A DNA stretch of 55,504 bases from Rhodothermia bacterium (GTDB lineage Bacteria; Bacteroidota; Rhodothermia; Rhodothermales; JAAAOL01). This document shows, one piece after another, positions 33,341-44,200 of the stretch (its first letter is position 1; each line of letters opens with the position of its first letter). The notes under the pieces were generated by a model that did no database searches, had not been told where the DNA came from, and saw only the letters and a list, made by a program, of their open reading frames with translations. The position numbers and the translations under genes were made by a program. Where the stretch lies: assembly GCA_030428385.1 (NCBI GenBank), contig JAUIDY010000028.1:1-55504 (forward strand). Reading direction: 5' to 3'.

Positions 33341-35008
33341 ATGCTTTCTCGCCGTGCGGCCTGGTTGCTGTTGGTGCCCGTCTTGCTGGTGCTGGTCGGG
33401 TATGTGCTGTTTCCGAGCCTGCAAACGTTTGTGTTGGGCATCGGGGGGGGCGACTGGGGCGATCTGTTTGCCTCGCCACGCGCCGTGAATGCGCGGGCGC
33501 TGACGAATTCGGTACTGGTGTCGCTGTACACGGTGGTGGGAGCCGGAATTCTGGGCACCTCGCTGGCGTATTGCCTGTTTCGGTTCGACCTGCCGCTACG
33601 ACGGGTGATGATGGCACTGGCGGCATTCCCGCTGGCGCTGCCGCCGCTCGTGGGCGTGCTGGCGTTTGCCTTTCTCTATGGCGAGAGCGGCATCCTGCCC
33701 CGTGGCCTGCAAATGCTGCTTGGCCTTGACGATGTGCCGTTTTCGTTTCGCGGCCTCGGGGCGGTGTGGCTGGTGCATGTCTACTCGCTCTATGTCTACT
33801 TCTACCTGTTCGTCCTCGCGGCACTTCGCGGCGTAGACCGCAGCCTGCTCGAAGCATCCGCCGACCTCGGGGCGTCGGGGTGGACGACGTTTCGGCGAGT
33901 GGTGCTGCCGCTGCTGCGCCCGGCACTCATCAGCGCGGCGCTGCTAGTGTTTATGGTGTCGATGGCGTCGTTTACGGCCCCGCTCCTCTTCGCCGACACC
34001 GAGCCGTTCCTCACGGTGCAGATCTTCAACTACAAGCGCAACGGCAACCTCGCGCTGTCGGCGGCGGTGTCTACGCTGCTCACCGTCATCTGCCTCGTCT
34101 TCCTGATTCTGATCGAGTGGGGCAACCGCAAGCAGGGCGGCGGCGCGGCAAAAGGCGCTTCGGCTCCGCCCCTGCCCGTGCAAAAAGGCTGGCAACGCGC
34201 CCTCGCGGGCTTTGGCGTGGTGAGCCTGCTGGTGTTTCTGGTGCTGCCCATCGCTACAGTGCTGCTGATTTCGTTTGCGCAAGAGGGAAGCTGGACAACG
34301 CAGATCATGCCGAGCCGGTACACCTTTGGCAACTACGCGGCCCTCCTCAGCGACCCCGACGTGTTCGCGCCCATCGCCAACAGCCTGCGCATGGCGGGAC
34401 TGGCAACGGTGGCGAACGTGATCTTCGGCGTGGCGGCGGCGCTCGTCATCGTCAAAACGAAACTCCCCGGACGCGGCTTGGTGCGGCTGCTGGCCGTGCT
34501 GCCGTTTGCCATCCCCGGCACCGTCATCGCCGTCAACCTGATTGTTACGTTCAACGAGCCCAGCGCGTGGTCGGGCGGACAGATTCTCGTCGGCACGTTC
34601 TGGATCTTGCCGTTGGCGTATTTTGTGCGGCACATCCCCTTCGTTGTGCGTGCCACGATGGCCTCGCTGGAGCGCTACGACGACCGCCTCACCGAAGCCT
34701 CCGCTGACCTCGGCGCACCGTACCGCGTCACGTTTCGCCGCATCGTGCTCCCGCTCATCATGCCCGGCATCGTAGCGGGGACGCTGCTCACGTTTGTCAC
34801 CGCCCTCGGCGAGTTTGTGTCCTCCATCCTGCTCTACGTCTACAGCAACCGCCCCATCAGCGTCGAGATCTGGTCACAACTCTCCCGCGAGTTTAACTTC
34901 GGCGAAGCAGCGGCCTACAGCGTCTTTTTGATGATTTTGATAATGGCGTCGGCGCTCGTCGTGCGGCGGCTGGGCGTTGAGGGAAGTGGGAAGAGGTTGG
35001 GGGGATGA
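33341..35008 (+). CDS. ABC transporter permease, iron(III) FbpB type
   Basis: A 555-residue inner-membrane permease made of two fused BPD-type halves, as in the FbpB/SfuB ferric-iron importers. Each half has about six spans and an EAA loop that docks to the ATPase: EASADLGASGWTTFRRVVLP near residue 174 and EASADLGAPYRVTFRRIVLP near residue 453. A hydrophilic joint (NRKQGGGAAKGASAPPLPVQ) separates the halves. The periplasmic binding protein and ATPase expected beside it are both absent here, so the permease must work with parts encoded elsewhere. Ferric iron is the family's usual cargo, but putrescine or thiamine-type importers share this fold. A GA-rich tract overlaps its last codons and 3-prime end. 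Confidence 0.9.
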   Translation: MLSRRAAWLLLVPVLLVLVGYVLFPSLQTFVLGIGGGDWGDLFASPRAVNARALTNSVLVSLYTVVGAGILGTSLAYCLFRFDLPLRRVMMALAAFPLALPPLVGVLAFAFLYGESGILPRGLQMLLGLDDVPFSFRGLGAVWLVHVYSLYVYFYLFVLAALRGVDRSLLEASADLGASGWTTFRRVVLPLLRPALISAALLVFMVSMASFTAPLLFADTEPFLTVQIFNYKRNGNLALSAAVSTLLTVICLVFLILIEWGNRKQGGGAAKGASAPPLPVQKGWQRALAGFGVVSLLVFLVLPIATVLLISFAQEGSWTTQIMPSRYTFGNYAALLSDPDVFAPIANSLRMAGLATVANVIFGVAAALVIVKTKLPGRGLVRLLAVLPFAIPGTVIAVNLIVTFNEPSAWSGGQILVGTFWILPLAYFVRHIPFVVRATMASLERYDDRLTEASADLGAPYRVTFRRIVLPLIMPGIVAGTLLTFVTALGEFVSSILLYVYSNRPISVEIWSQLSREFNFGEAAAYSVFLMILIMASALVVRRLGVEGSGKRLGG

Positions 35009-35060
35009 GGGTTTGGGAGTGGGAGAGGTTGGGAGTATGAGGGTGTGGATGAAAGGGAAA
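34978..35060 (+). repeat. GA-rich heptamer-like tract after ABC permease
   Basis: Units near TTGGGAG, TGGGAGAGG and TGAGGGTG recur irregularly. The tract starts within the last permease codons, whose product ends EGSGKRLGG. Confidence 0.55.
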
Positions 35061-35122
35061 ATTGTCGCAGGTCTGTCAAGTCAGCGGTCACAGGTCGTTG
35101 GAATCAGGCGACATAGCCAATC

Positions 35123-35190
35123 CATGACACGGACGAAGTCCGTAAATGACAACCCTTAACACAGGCGGAGCCTGTACCTGACGCGCAGCA
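35123..35190. repeat. two short hairpin repeats
   Basis: GGAC-gaa-GTCC followed by GTAAATGAC, and ACAGGC-gga-GCCTGT followed by ACCTGACGC. Same design (3-base purine loop, TGAC spacer) as the array before pyrC at 22870-23095. Confidence 0.6.
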
Positions 35191-35304
35191 AGTGATCCGA
35201 TCAATTTAGCCGAGGCTTTGCACGAAATTCGCCAGAGGCATCGTATCTTGGTGAATTCGGATTGACTGCATAGTTTTGCGTTTTGCTGGCCTAGCTTTTT
35301 ACCC

Positions 35305-36480
35305 ATGAAGATAACCGTGATCGGGGCCGGGGCAATGGGCTCCGCTGTTACCCTCGACTTGCTCGACCGCGAAGAAGTCACCCGCGTGCAGGTCTGCGAT
35401 GCCCGTGCCAAGTCGCTCCAGGAACTACACGAAATCGTCCAGAACCCGCGCCTGGGCTCGTTTCAGGTGGATGCCCGCGACCCCGGCGTGCTCGAACCCA
35501 TCATCGCCGGAAGCGACTGCGTGGTGGGCTGTACGGTCCCGCAGCTTTATCCCACAATCGCCACGCTGTGCCTCAAGCTCGGCATCGGCTACTGCGACCT
35601 CGGCAGCACCGAAACGGTGGTCAACAAGCTGCTGTCGCTGAACGAAGAAGCCCAGAAAAAGGCAGTGTGGATCATCCCGAACGCCGGACTGGCACCGGGC
35701 CTCGTCAACATCCTCTGCGTGCACGGCATCGCCCAGTTCGACGACGTGGCCTCTGCCCACATCCGCGTCGGCGACGTGCCGTTGCATCCTCAGCCTCCGT
35801 TTAACTTCCGCATCGCGTGGTCGGCCGACAAGCTCATCGACGACTACACGCAGCCGGTGTACTTCATTGAAAACGGTGCCCTCAGCGAGACTTCGGCGCT
35901 GGACCATGTGGAGCAGTTGTGCTTCCCGGAGCCGTTCGGCGCGATGGAGGCGTTCAGCACCGCCGGAGCCCTGTCCACGCTGGCACACAACCTGGCCGGG
36001 CGCATCAACTTCCTAGACCACAAAACCATCCGCTGGCCGGGACACGCCGCGCAGATGCAGTTTCTGCTCGAACTGGGCTTCGGTGAGCCACGCAGCATCG
36101 ACGTGCGCACACACCTGACGTACCGCGACATCCTTGTGCGCCGCATGCGCCAGCGCCTCGGCGGCCACTTCGTCGACGCCGTGCTGATGCGGGTGCTGCT
36201 GCACGGCACCGTCGACGGGCAGGCGCGCACGCTGGTCTACGAGATGGTAGAAACCTACGACGACGCCCGCGACCTGACCGCCATCAAGCGTTGCACCAGC
36301 ATCCCTGCCGCCAGTGTCGCTGTCCTCATCGCCAGCAAGCAACTCCCCGGCGGCGGCGCGGCCCCGCCTGAGTCCGTCGTCTCGAACGACCTGTTCATCG
36401 CCACCATGATCGAGCGCGGCCTGCACATCAAAACAGCGTGGCACGACGGGCATGTAGGCATCGGCGCGGGGGAGTGCTAA
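35305..36480 (+). CDS. saccharopine dehydrogenase-like oxidoreductase
   Basis: A 391-residue NAD(P)-dependent enzyme of the saccharopine dehydrogenase/lysine 6-dehydrogenase group. The dinucleotide-binding loop is GAGAMGSAVTLDLL at the very N-terminus (MKITVIGAGAMGS), with VCDARAKS as the strand end that selects the cofactor. VGCTVPQLYPTIATLC and GIGYCDLGST follow, then the catalytic-domain signature IIPNAGLAPGLVNILCVHG. The family works on lysine, saccharopine or carboxynorspermidine; which of these applies is not decided by the sequence. The stop is 3 bp from the end of the convergent SDR gene, with no room for a terminator between them. Confidence 0.9.
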   Translation: MKITVIGAGAMGSAVTLDLLDREEVTRVQVCDARAKSLQELHEIVQNPRLGSFQVDARDPGVLEPIIAGSDCVVGCTVPQLYPTIATLCLKLGIGYCDLGSTETVVNKLLSLNEEAQKKAVWIIPNAGLAPGLVNILCVHGIAQFDDVASAHIRVGDVPLHPQPPFNFRIAWSADKLIDDYTQPVYFIENGALSETSALDHVEQLCFPEPFGAMEAFSTAGALSTLAHNLAGRINFLDHKTIRWPGHAAQMQFLLELGFGEPRSIDVRTHLTYRDILVRRMRQRLGGHFVDAVLMRVLLHGTVDGQARTLVYEMVETYDDARDLTAIKRCTSIPAASVAVLIASKQLPGGGAAPPESVVSNDLFIATMIERGLHIKTAWHDGHVGIGAGEC

Positions 36481-36483
36481 AGA

Positions 36484-37155
36484 CTACCGCATTGTCCCAT
36501 ACGCCCGGATCGTTGCGCCGTTGACGGCAGCGCCCAACTCACTGCACAGCGTTTGGGTGAGCGCCACCAGATCGTCGGCGGGGACGCCTTTGTCGGACGT
36601 GTCGCCGAAGAGAATCATCGACGGCGCGAGGATGTGGGCCGTGATGCCTGCGTCGGCGTATTCCTCGGTGACGGCCTCGGCGAGGCGGAGCACCCCGGCT
36701 TTGGACGCGGAATAGGCGGCCTGCTGGCTGCGCCCTCGGTCCACGCCCTGACCCGCGCCAATCAGCACGATGCGTCCGCCGCCGTCTTGCATGTGGCGCA
36801 CGGCCTCGCGGGTGCACAAAAACGCCGAGGTCAGGTTGATAGTCATCACCTTCTGCCAGTCGGCGAGCGTGGTTTCCAGCAGCGGGCGTCCGTCCCACAT
36901 GCCCACCGTATGCACCAGCGCGTCCACCCGCCCCACCTGCGCCGCGATCTGCGCAAACGCGTCGGCGACGGCGGCTTCATCGGAGAGGTCGGCGAGGAAT
37001 GGTTGCACGCGGTCATGCACGGGAATGCCCCGGTCGGAGCGGTTGACGGCGGCGACCGTCGCCCCGGCTTCGATGAAGCCATGAACCAGCCGTTGTCCCA
37101 GCCGCCCTCCGGCGCCAGTGATGACGATATTTTTTCCTTCAAACATGGTGCTCAT
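36484..37155 (-). CDS. short-chain dehydrogenase/reductase (SDR)
   Basis: A classical SDR of about 223 residues: Rossmann loop TGAGGRLGQRL, NRSDRG at the cofactor-selecting strand end, HTVGMWDGRP, NLTSAFLCTREAV, the Ser-bearing strand RIVLIGAGQG and the catalytic YSASK in QAAYSASKAGVLRLAEAVTE. The usual catalytic Ser position holds Gly/Ala (LIGAGQG), so activity may be altered. The ATG at 37155 or 37146 (MFEGKNIVITG) is right; the open frame continues upstream to 37356 only because it reads through an intergenic repeat that yields an Arg/Glu-rich peptide. Substrate unknown. Confidence 0.9.
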   Translation of the reverse strand: MSTMFEGKNIVITGAGGRLGQRLVHGFIEAGATVAAVNRSDRGIPVHDRVQPFLADLSDEAAVADAFAQIAAQVGRVDALVHTVGMWDGRPLLETTLADWQKVMTINLTSAFLCTREAVRHMQDGGGRIVLIGAGQGVDRGRSQQAAYSASKAGVLRLAEAVTEEYADAGITAHILAPSMILFGDTSDKGVPADDLVALTQTLCSELGAAVNGATIRAYGTMR

Positions 37156-37220
37156 CATTGATTCAGGTTGAAGTGTAGTAAAAGCGAACTTGGTAGTACA
37201 AGGAATACGCATTCTACTGC

Positions 37221-37326
37221 GTTCCCTCTCCCTTGATGGGAGAGGGTCAGGGTGAGGGTGAAAAACAGACAACTTTTCCAACGTCTCCCCCTCACGCTGT
37301 CTCTCTCCCGCGAGGGGAGAGAGGAC
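37221..37326. repeat. CCTCTCCC/GGGAGAGG intergenic repeat
   Basis: CCCTCTCCCTTGATGGGAGA with GGGTGAGGGTG, then an inverted partner CCCCCTCACGCTGTCTCTCT ending CGAGGGGAGAG. I recognise this as a very common intergenic repeat type whose translation gives PLPSRERE-like peptides. Confidence 0.7.
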
Positions 37327-37375
37327 GTGTACAGATGCGTCATGGCGAAATACCAACCGACAGCTTAAGCCCCGT

Positions 37376-37849
37376 TCATTCCCCCGACGACGTATGATCG
37401 TGCACGACTTTCCAGCCTGCGTCGGTTTTGCGAAACAGGAGTGTGTAGAGGCCCCACGGTTCGTCGGCGGCGCGCTGGAGCCGCCACTCGCCGAAGACGA
37501 GCGCCCACGGCGGGCTGAGCAGTTGCACGTCGCGGATGTCGAAGACCAGCGTGCCCATGGCGTCGCGGTCCGGGTATCCGGTTACGTACGCGTCGAGCGT
37601 GGTTTGCCAGCCACGCCGCTCGTTGCCACCCGAAGCGAACCGGAGCGTGTCCGACTTCGCATACCCAGCCATGAAGCCTGGGAGGTCGCCGCGGTTCCAG
37701 GCGTCCACCTGCGCCGCCATCACCGCCCGGATCGCCGATTCTTCGTGCGCAGCGTCGGTAAACGCGGGCTGCGTGCTGCCGCATCCGAGCGTACTAAAAA
37801 CCAGCATCCCAATGCCGAGGATTTGTGCCCAAACTAGCCGGATTGCCAT
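37376..37849 (-). CDS. SnoaL/NTF2-like lipoprotein
   Basis: From the ATG at 37849 (MAIRLVWAQILGIGMLVFST) this is a lipoprotein with lipid Cys in STLGCGS, followed by a single NTF2-like domain of about 125 residues. Marks are EESAIRAVMAAQVDAWNRGD, a typical first helix, LPGFMAGYAKSDTLRF, and the last strands DAGWKVVHDHTS. This is the SnoaL/DUF4440 group, whose members are enzymes or small-ligand binders with no shared reaction. A longer frame up to 37942 adds 31 residues ahead of the signal and is rejected. It diverges from sprA across a 382-bp region. Confidence 0.88.
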   Translation of the reverse strand: MAIRLVWAQILGIGMLVFSTLGCGSTQPAFTDAAHEESAIRAVMAAQVDAWNRGDLPGFMAGYAKSDTLRFASGGNERRGWQTTLDAYVTGYPDRDAMGTLVFDIRDVQLLSPPWALVFGEWRLQRAADEPWGLYTLLFRKTDAGWKVVHDHTSSGE

Positions 37850-38231
37850 GATTTTAAGGTTTAATAAAAGCTTCGCGGTTGGTGAACAAAACCCACGGGC
37901 TTGTGTACCAGCGTCCCTTCGACGAACACAGGGTGGGGCCACCGCAAGGGTGTCCCTTTATTTTGCTCTTGAAGCGGAGCGCGCGGCGCAGTACCGTACA
38001 AGGAGAAGGTACAATTAATTCGGCTCCCTTTCGACGCCATCCATCAGATCGGTTAACGAAAACAAGATTCGCGTATCGGCACCTCTCGCTACCAATCCGT
38101 TTCAAGGCGCTTTGCTGACCAAACCCACGGCGTACCGTGCGTTGACCAACCCCAGCCCCGTCGCCTGATGCGTGCCCCAACCCCCGTGTAGTACAGAATA
38201 TCCCGTGCGATCCCGCCACGCTCCGAGCCGT
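37850..38231. other. divergent region upstream of sprA
   Basis: Should hold the promoters of the NTF2-like lipoprotein (minus) and sprA (plus). I see no clear promoter boxes, hairpin with T-run or known repeat in it. Composition is less GC-rich than the flanking genes between about 37960 and 38070. Confidence 0.45.
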
Positions 38232-41200
38232 ATGTTTGATCCGGTGCGTTCCCACGCTACCCGCCCCCTCCATACCCTGTTGCTGCTGTTCAGCGGGGCG
38301 CTGCTGCTAGCGCTCGTGCTGATCAACAGCGCCGCCCGTGGCAGCCATCCCACCCCCGGCCTGATTCAGCGCTATATTGCTCCCAGCGACACCGACAGCG
38401 TCGCCGTGGACCCCGACGATGCCCTGCTCCTCCAGGGACCGCCCCCCAGCGCCCCCACACCCGCCGATGTGCTGGCCACCATCGCCGACACGACGCAGGC
38501 CGACTCGCTACTGTCCGACTCCACCCTCGCTGACACGCTGGCCGCCGACACCACCTGGCGCGCCCGCTACTACCTGCGCACGCGCCGCGACCGCCCTGCG
38601 GCCTCGCTCTTCCCCCGCCAGCGTTCGCCTTTTTCGACCGAGTTGGGTCCCTACTGGCAACACCGGCTGACACAAGATTCGACGGGCGCGTTTGTGGCCC
38701 GCGAGCAGGTGGGCGATGAAGACGTGCGGGTTCCGGTGCGGGTGGATGCCGACACCTATGCCGAGGAGCGCATGCGGGTGGGCGTCCGGCGCAACTGGGA
38801 ATCGCTCATTGCCCAGCAGGCCCAACTGCGCGAGCAGCAGCGCCAGCGCGGCGCGGGCCTCGGCGTGAACATCGCTGTGCCGGGCGGGCGGCAAACCGCA
38901 TTCTCCACCATCTTCGGCGAGCCGACGGTGGACCTGCGCGTCACCGGGCAGGCCGACATCCGCGCAGGCTTCGACTACCGCAAGAGCGACCAGCAGGCCC
39001 TCCTCACCGGCAACGCCAGCCAGGTGGACCCCGACTTTAAACAGGACCTCCGCCTCGGCGTCACCGGGCGCATCGGTGACAAGATGCGCGTGGACGTGAA
39101 CTGGGACACCAACCGCGACTTCGACTACCAGAACCAGCTCAAGCTGCAATACACCGGCTACGACGACGAAATCCTGCAAAATGTGGAGGCGGGCAACGTG
39201 TTTCTCAACACGCCCTCTACCCTGATCCGTGGCGGGCAGAGCCTGTTTGGCATCAAGAGCGAGTTTAAGGTGGGTGGCGTGCGCCTGACGACCGTGGCGA
39301 GTACGCAGAAAGGGCAGTCGAGCAGCCTCTCGCTGGACGGCGGAGCCGAAGCCACCGAGTTCGAGAAACGCCCCACGCAGTACGACCGCCGCAAACACTT
39401 CTTCCTGGGCTACTACTTCCGCAACCGCTGGGAAGACGCCCACCTGACCAACCTCGAAAACATCACCCTGTTCGACGGCTTCAACCGCGTCGCCGAGGTG
39501 GAGGTGTGGAAGCTGGTCAACAACACCGGGACCGAAGGCAACGAAAACGAGCGGCAGGTCATCGCGATGGTGGACCTCGGCGAGCCCCCCGAACTGCTGG
39601 AACAGGCCGACAGCTTCACGCTCCCGCGCCTACCCAGTAACACCATCGACCAGTACTCCGACGCCGACATCGACCAGATCCTGGTGCCCAACGCGGGCGA
39701 CTTCAAAAACTTCCTCGAAGGCGGCAGCCTGCCCGTCCCGCTGACCGGCTCCGACTACCAGCAAAGCTCCTTCCGCAAGCTGCAACGCGGCGTGGATTAT
39801 GACCTGGACGAACGCCTCGGCTACATTACGCTGCGCCACACGCTGAACGAAAGCGAGGCGCTGGCCGTGGCGTACCGCATCGAAACCGACGCGGGCATCT
39901 TCACGGTGGGCGACCTGAACCTGACCGGGGGCGGCAACAACAGCCAGACCAGCGACCGGCTCGTCCTGAAGCTCCTCCGCCCGACGAACCTGCCGCAGCC
40001 GACGGAGAATTTTAACCCGGCAGCGTGGTACCTCGAACTGCGCAACATCTACCAGCTTTCGTCGAGCCTGAAGCCCACGGACCTCGAAGTCCGCATCGAA
40101 TACCAGCCGCCGGGCCAGCGGTCGACGGAAAAAGTCGCCGACATCAGCGGGCAGCAAACCCTGCTTCAGGCCCTCGGCCTTGACCTTGCCAACGAGCAGG
40201 GAGCGCCCAGCCCGGACGACCAGATCGACCAGTTCTTCATCGACTTCAGCAACGGCTTCCTCATCTTTCCCTACCTCGAACCGTTTGGCAGCCGCATCCG
40301 CGAACTGGTGGGCGATAACCAGGAGCGCATCGACCAGTATGTGTACGACGAGGTGTATACACAGAAGGTGAGCAACGCCGAACTCGTCAAGGAATTGGAT
40401 GTGTACCGCATCACCGGCTCGTTTAAGGGCGCGGTGGCCGATTTCTACGACCTGCGGGCCTATTCCGGCCTCGTGCCCGGCTCCGTGCGCGTCACCTCGG
40501 GCGGCACGCCGCTGGTGGAAGGCACCGACTTCGTGGTTAACTACGAAGGCGGCACACTTACCATCACCAACCCGTCGTACCTCACCTCCGGGCGCGACAT
40601 CGAGATTGAATACGAGCAGAACGCGCTCTTCCAACTCCAGACCAAAACGCTGCTCGGGGCCCGCCTCGATTATGAACTCGACGAACGCCTCGGCATGGGC
40701 GCGACGGTGATGCGCCTCAGCCAGCAGTCGGCTAGCGACAAGTTCCGCCTCGGCGAGGAGCCTATCGCCAACACCATCTGGGGCGTTGACGGCAAGCTGG
40801 ACCTGGAGCCGCGCTGGCTCACCCGCGTCGTGGATGCGCTGCCGCTGCTGCAAACCCGCGCGCCGAGTAGCCTCTCCATCACCGGCGAATTTGCGCAACT
40901 GCGGCCGGGCCACACCCAGACCACCGCCTTCGACCGCGCCCGCGACAACCTGCGTGACGCCGGGCGCGACTTCTCATCCGACGAACTAGGCGGGATCTCG
41001 TACATCGACGACTTCGAGGGCTTCGAGAACACCTACACGCTGATGCAGCCCGGCGCGTGGCGGCTCAGTGCACCACCGGCGTTCCTGCCCGTCGTGGACG
41101 GCGACCCGACCACCAACGGTGCCGACCGCGATTCGCTGCGGACCAACTGGCGTGGCACGATGGCGTGGTACAGCCTGAACCAGGGCAGCATCGAAACCCT

Positions 41201-44200
41201 CGACCAGCAGGGCGTCAATTTCACCTACGACCCGCTGCTCCGCCCCGACGAGGTCTTCCGCAACCGCCCGCCCGACGAGCAGGTGCGCACGCTCCAGACC
41301 CTCGACCTCTACTACACCCCTCACGAGCGCGGACCGTACAACTACAACACCCGCCTTGATGACTTCCTAGCAAGCCCGGAGCAATCGTGGGGCGGCATCA
41401 TCCAGCGGCTGCCGGAAAACTACAGCGACTTCAGCCTGCAAAACATCGAGTTTCTGGAGTTTGTCTTCCAGGTGGTGGACGACGACATCGACCCCGATGC
41501 CAAGCTGTATGTGGACCTCGGCGTGATCTCCGAAGAAATCATCCCCGATAACGCCCTGAACCAGGAAGACGGCCTCGCCTTTGGGGAACAGACGCCCCTA
41601 AACCAGACCGTGGACTGGGCGCGGCTGTCGACCACCAACCGCAACGACATCATCAACATCGACGAGGACTCGCGGCGGACGGAAGATGTGGGGCTCGACG
41701 GGTTTGCCTCGTACCCGAACAACGAGTTTGACCCTACCGTCACCGAGCAGAACCATTTTCAGGCGTACCTGAACGCGCTGCAAAACCAGAACCGCGCCCA
41801 GTTGACCGCCGAGCAGCAGCGCTTCCTCGACCGCGAAATCGCCAAGGCCCAGGCCGACCCGTCGGGCGACGACTTCCACTTCTTCGGCGACAACGAGTAC
41901 TTCTCCAACGGATCGTTTTATCCCAACGGCACCACCGTTCAGGACCGCCACACGCGGTACTTCCCGGGGATGGAGTTGAACACCATTGAGGCCCAGAGCC
42001 GGCTTGGGAGCGCCAACGATCGCCGGGGCAACTCGCGCACGCCCGACACCGAAGACCTCAACCTGAACATCTCCATCGACTCGAACAACCGCTACTTCGA
42101 GTACGCGCTGTCGTTGCACCCCGACTCCCTCCAGGACGACGCCCGCCCCGAAAACATCAACGACTTTGTGGTGGAGCAAATCAGCCAGACCGACGATGGC
42201 GCGTGGTACCTGGGTCGTATCCCCGTACAGCAGTTTTCCCAACAGATTGGCGGCGTCGAGGACTTTAGCCAGATCGAGTCCATCCGCCTCTGGACGATGG
42301 GCCACAGCAAACCCGTCACGCTGCGCTTTGCCTCGCTCGAACTCGTGGGGAGCCAGTGGCGCGCCTCGCAGGATGTGGCCGAGGAAGACCTTGGCCTCTC
42401 GCCCGGCCCCGACCCCATCGACCCGGACGACGACGAGCCGCCGATGGTGCCCGACGATGTCCGTCTGAGCGTCTCCAGCATCAACAACTTCGAAAGCACC
42501 ATTTACCGCGTGCCGCCGGGCGCCATCGTGAGCCAGATCCGTAGCGTAACCAGCGGCGAAGCCCGCAGCGCCCGCGAGCAAGCCCTCGTCCTCCGCGCCG
42601 AGAACCTGCGCCCCGGCCAGCAACGTGCCGTCTTCCGCACGTACCAGGGCCTCGACCTGCTCAAGTATTCCAACCTGCGCATGTTCACCCACTTCGACGG
42701 GGTGTTGGGTGACGGACGCAAGCTCGAAGAACTCGCGTCGCTGGAAGAAGCCCGCAGCAAGGCGCGGCTGTTTATCCGCCTCGGGGCCAACGAGGTAACC
42801 GACTATTACGAATACGAACAGCCCCTCACGCCCAGTTCACCACTTTCGGGCAACCCCGACTCGCTGTGGCAAGTCTTTGTCCAACCGGCAGGAGCGTCAA
42901 ATCCCATTGACCTCGGTTCGATGAACATCGAACTGGGCACGTTTAACCAGCTTAAGTTTTTCCGCGACGAAAACCTCGGCGAGTTGCCGCCCGACGTGGT
43001 GCTGTGGAGCAACGACCCCATCGCCGCCTCCAGCGGGCTCGACTCGCTCGTGCAGACGTTTGCCCCACCCGGCTCGCGGGTGGGGATCAAAGGCACGCCG
43101 TCGCTGGGGCGCGTGAATGCCATCGTCATCGGGATCCGCAACCCCGACGGCTCCGAGAGCATCCTCGAAGACGTGACGTTGTGGGTGAACGAACTCCGTG
43201 CGACGGGCTACGACGAGCGCAAAGGCTACGCCGCCCTCCTCAACGCCGACCTCGCCCTGGCCGACGTGGCGCGGATCAAGGCCAACTTCCGCACCCAGTC
43301 CGATGGCTTCGGCTCGCTGGCGAGTACGCTGGACGACCGCGACCAGCGCGACACGCAGGATTGGTCCGTTAACACCCAGTTCAGCCTGCACAAGTTTATC
43401 CCCGAGCGTTTCGGCTGGCAGATTCCCATTAGCTTCGAGGTGAAGTCGAGCACCACCACGCCCCGCTTCGATCCCAACCGGGGCGACGTGCGCGTGGAAG
43501 AACTGCTAACTGCCATCGATGCCTCGGACCTGGAACAGTCTGAGAAAGAGATCCGCAAGGACGAGATTGTTGAAGCCTCGCAGACCCACACCACGACCCG
43601 CTCGTTCACGGGGCGCGTGCAGAAACGCGGCTCCCGGTCTCGGCTGCTGCGCAACACCGTCGACGGCGTTTCCTTTAACTACTCGTACAGCGAAGCCAGC
43701 GGACGGACGCCGCGCCTGCACACCAACGACTCGTGGCGCTGGACCTCCACGCTGGGCTACCGGCTGGCGGTGCGGCGGCCCCGCACCGTGCGCCCCTTTG
43801 GCTTCCTCGGCGACGTGCCTGTGGTGGGCGTGCTCGGCGGCCTGCGATTTAACTACCTGCCGCAGTCGCTCAACTTCACCGCATCGGCCAACCGCCGCTA
43901 CTCCATCAGCCAGGAGCGCGTCGATCCGACCCGCCAGGGCAACAGCGGCCTGCCCGAACTCGTCGAGTTTGACCTGCGCGATACCCAGGCGTTTGGGCAC
44001 AACCGCCGGTTTACGATCCAGTACGAGCCGTTTAACTTCCTCAACCTCAGCTTCGACACCAACACCGACCAGAGCCTCGACGCGCTGGGCGTGGATACAC
44101 TATTTACTGTGATCCGCGTGGACAGCCTCGGAGTAGAGGACATCCTGTGGCTAGAAGATCCCAGCCGCGATCTTGACGACGCCTTCAGCGATGGACTGAT

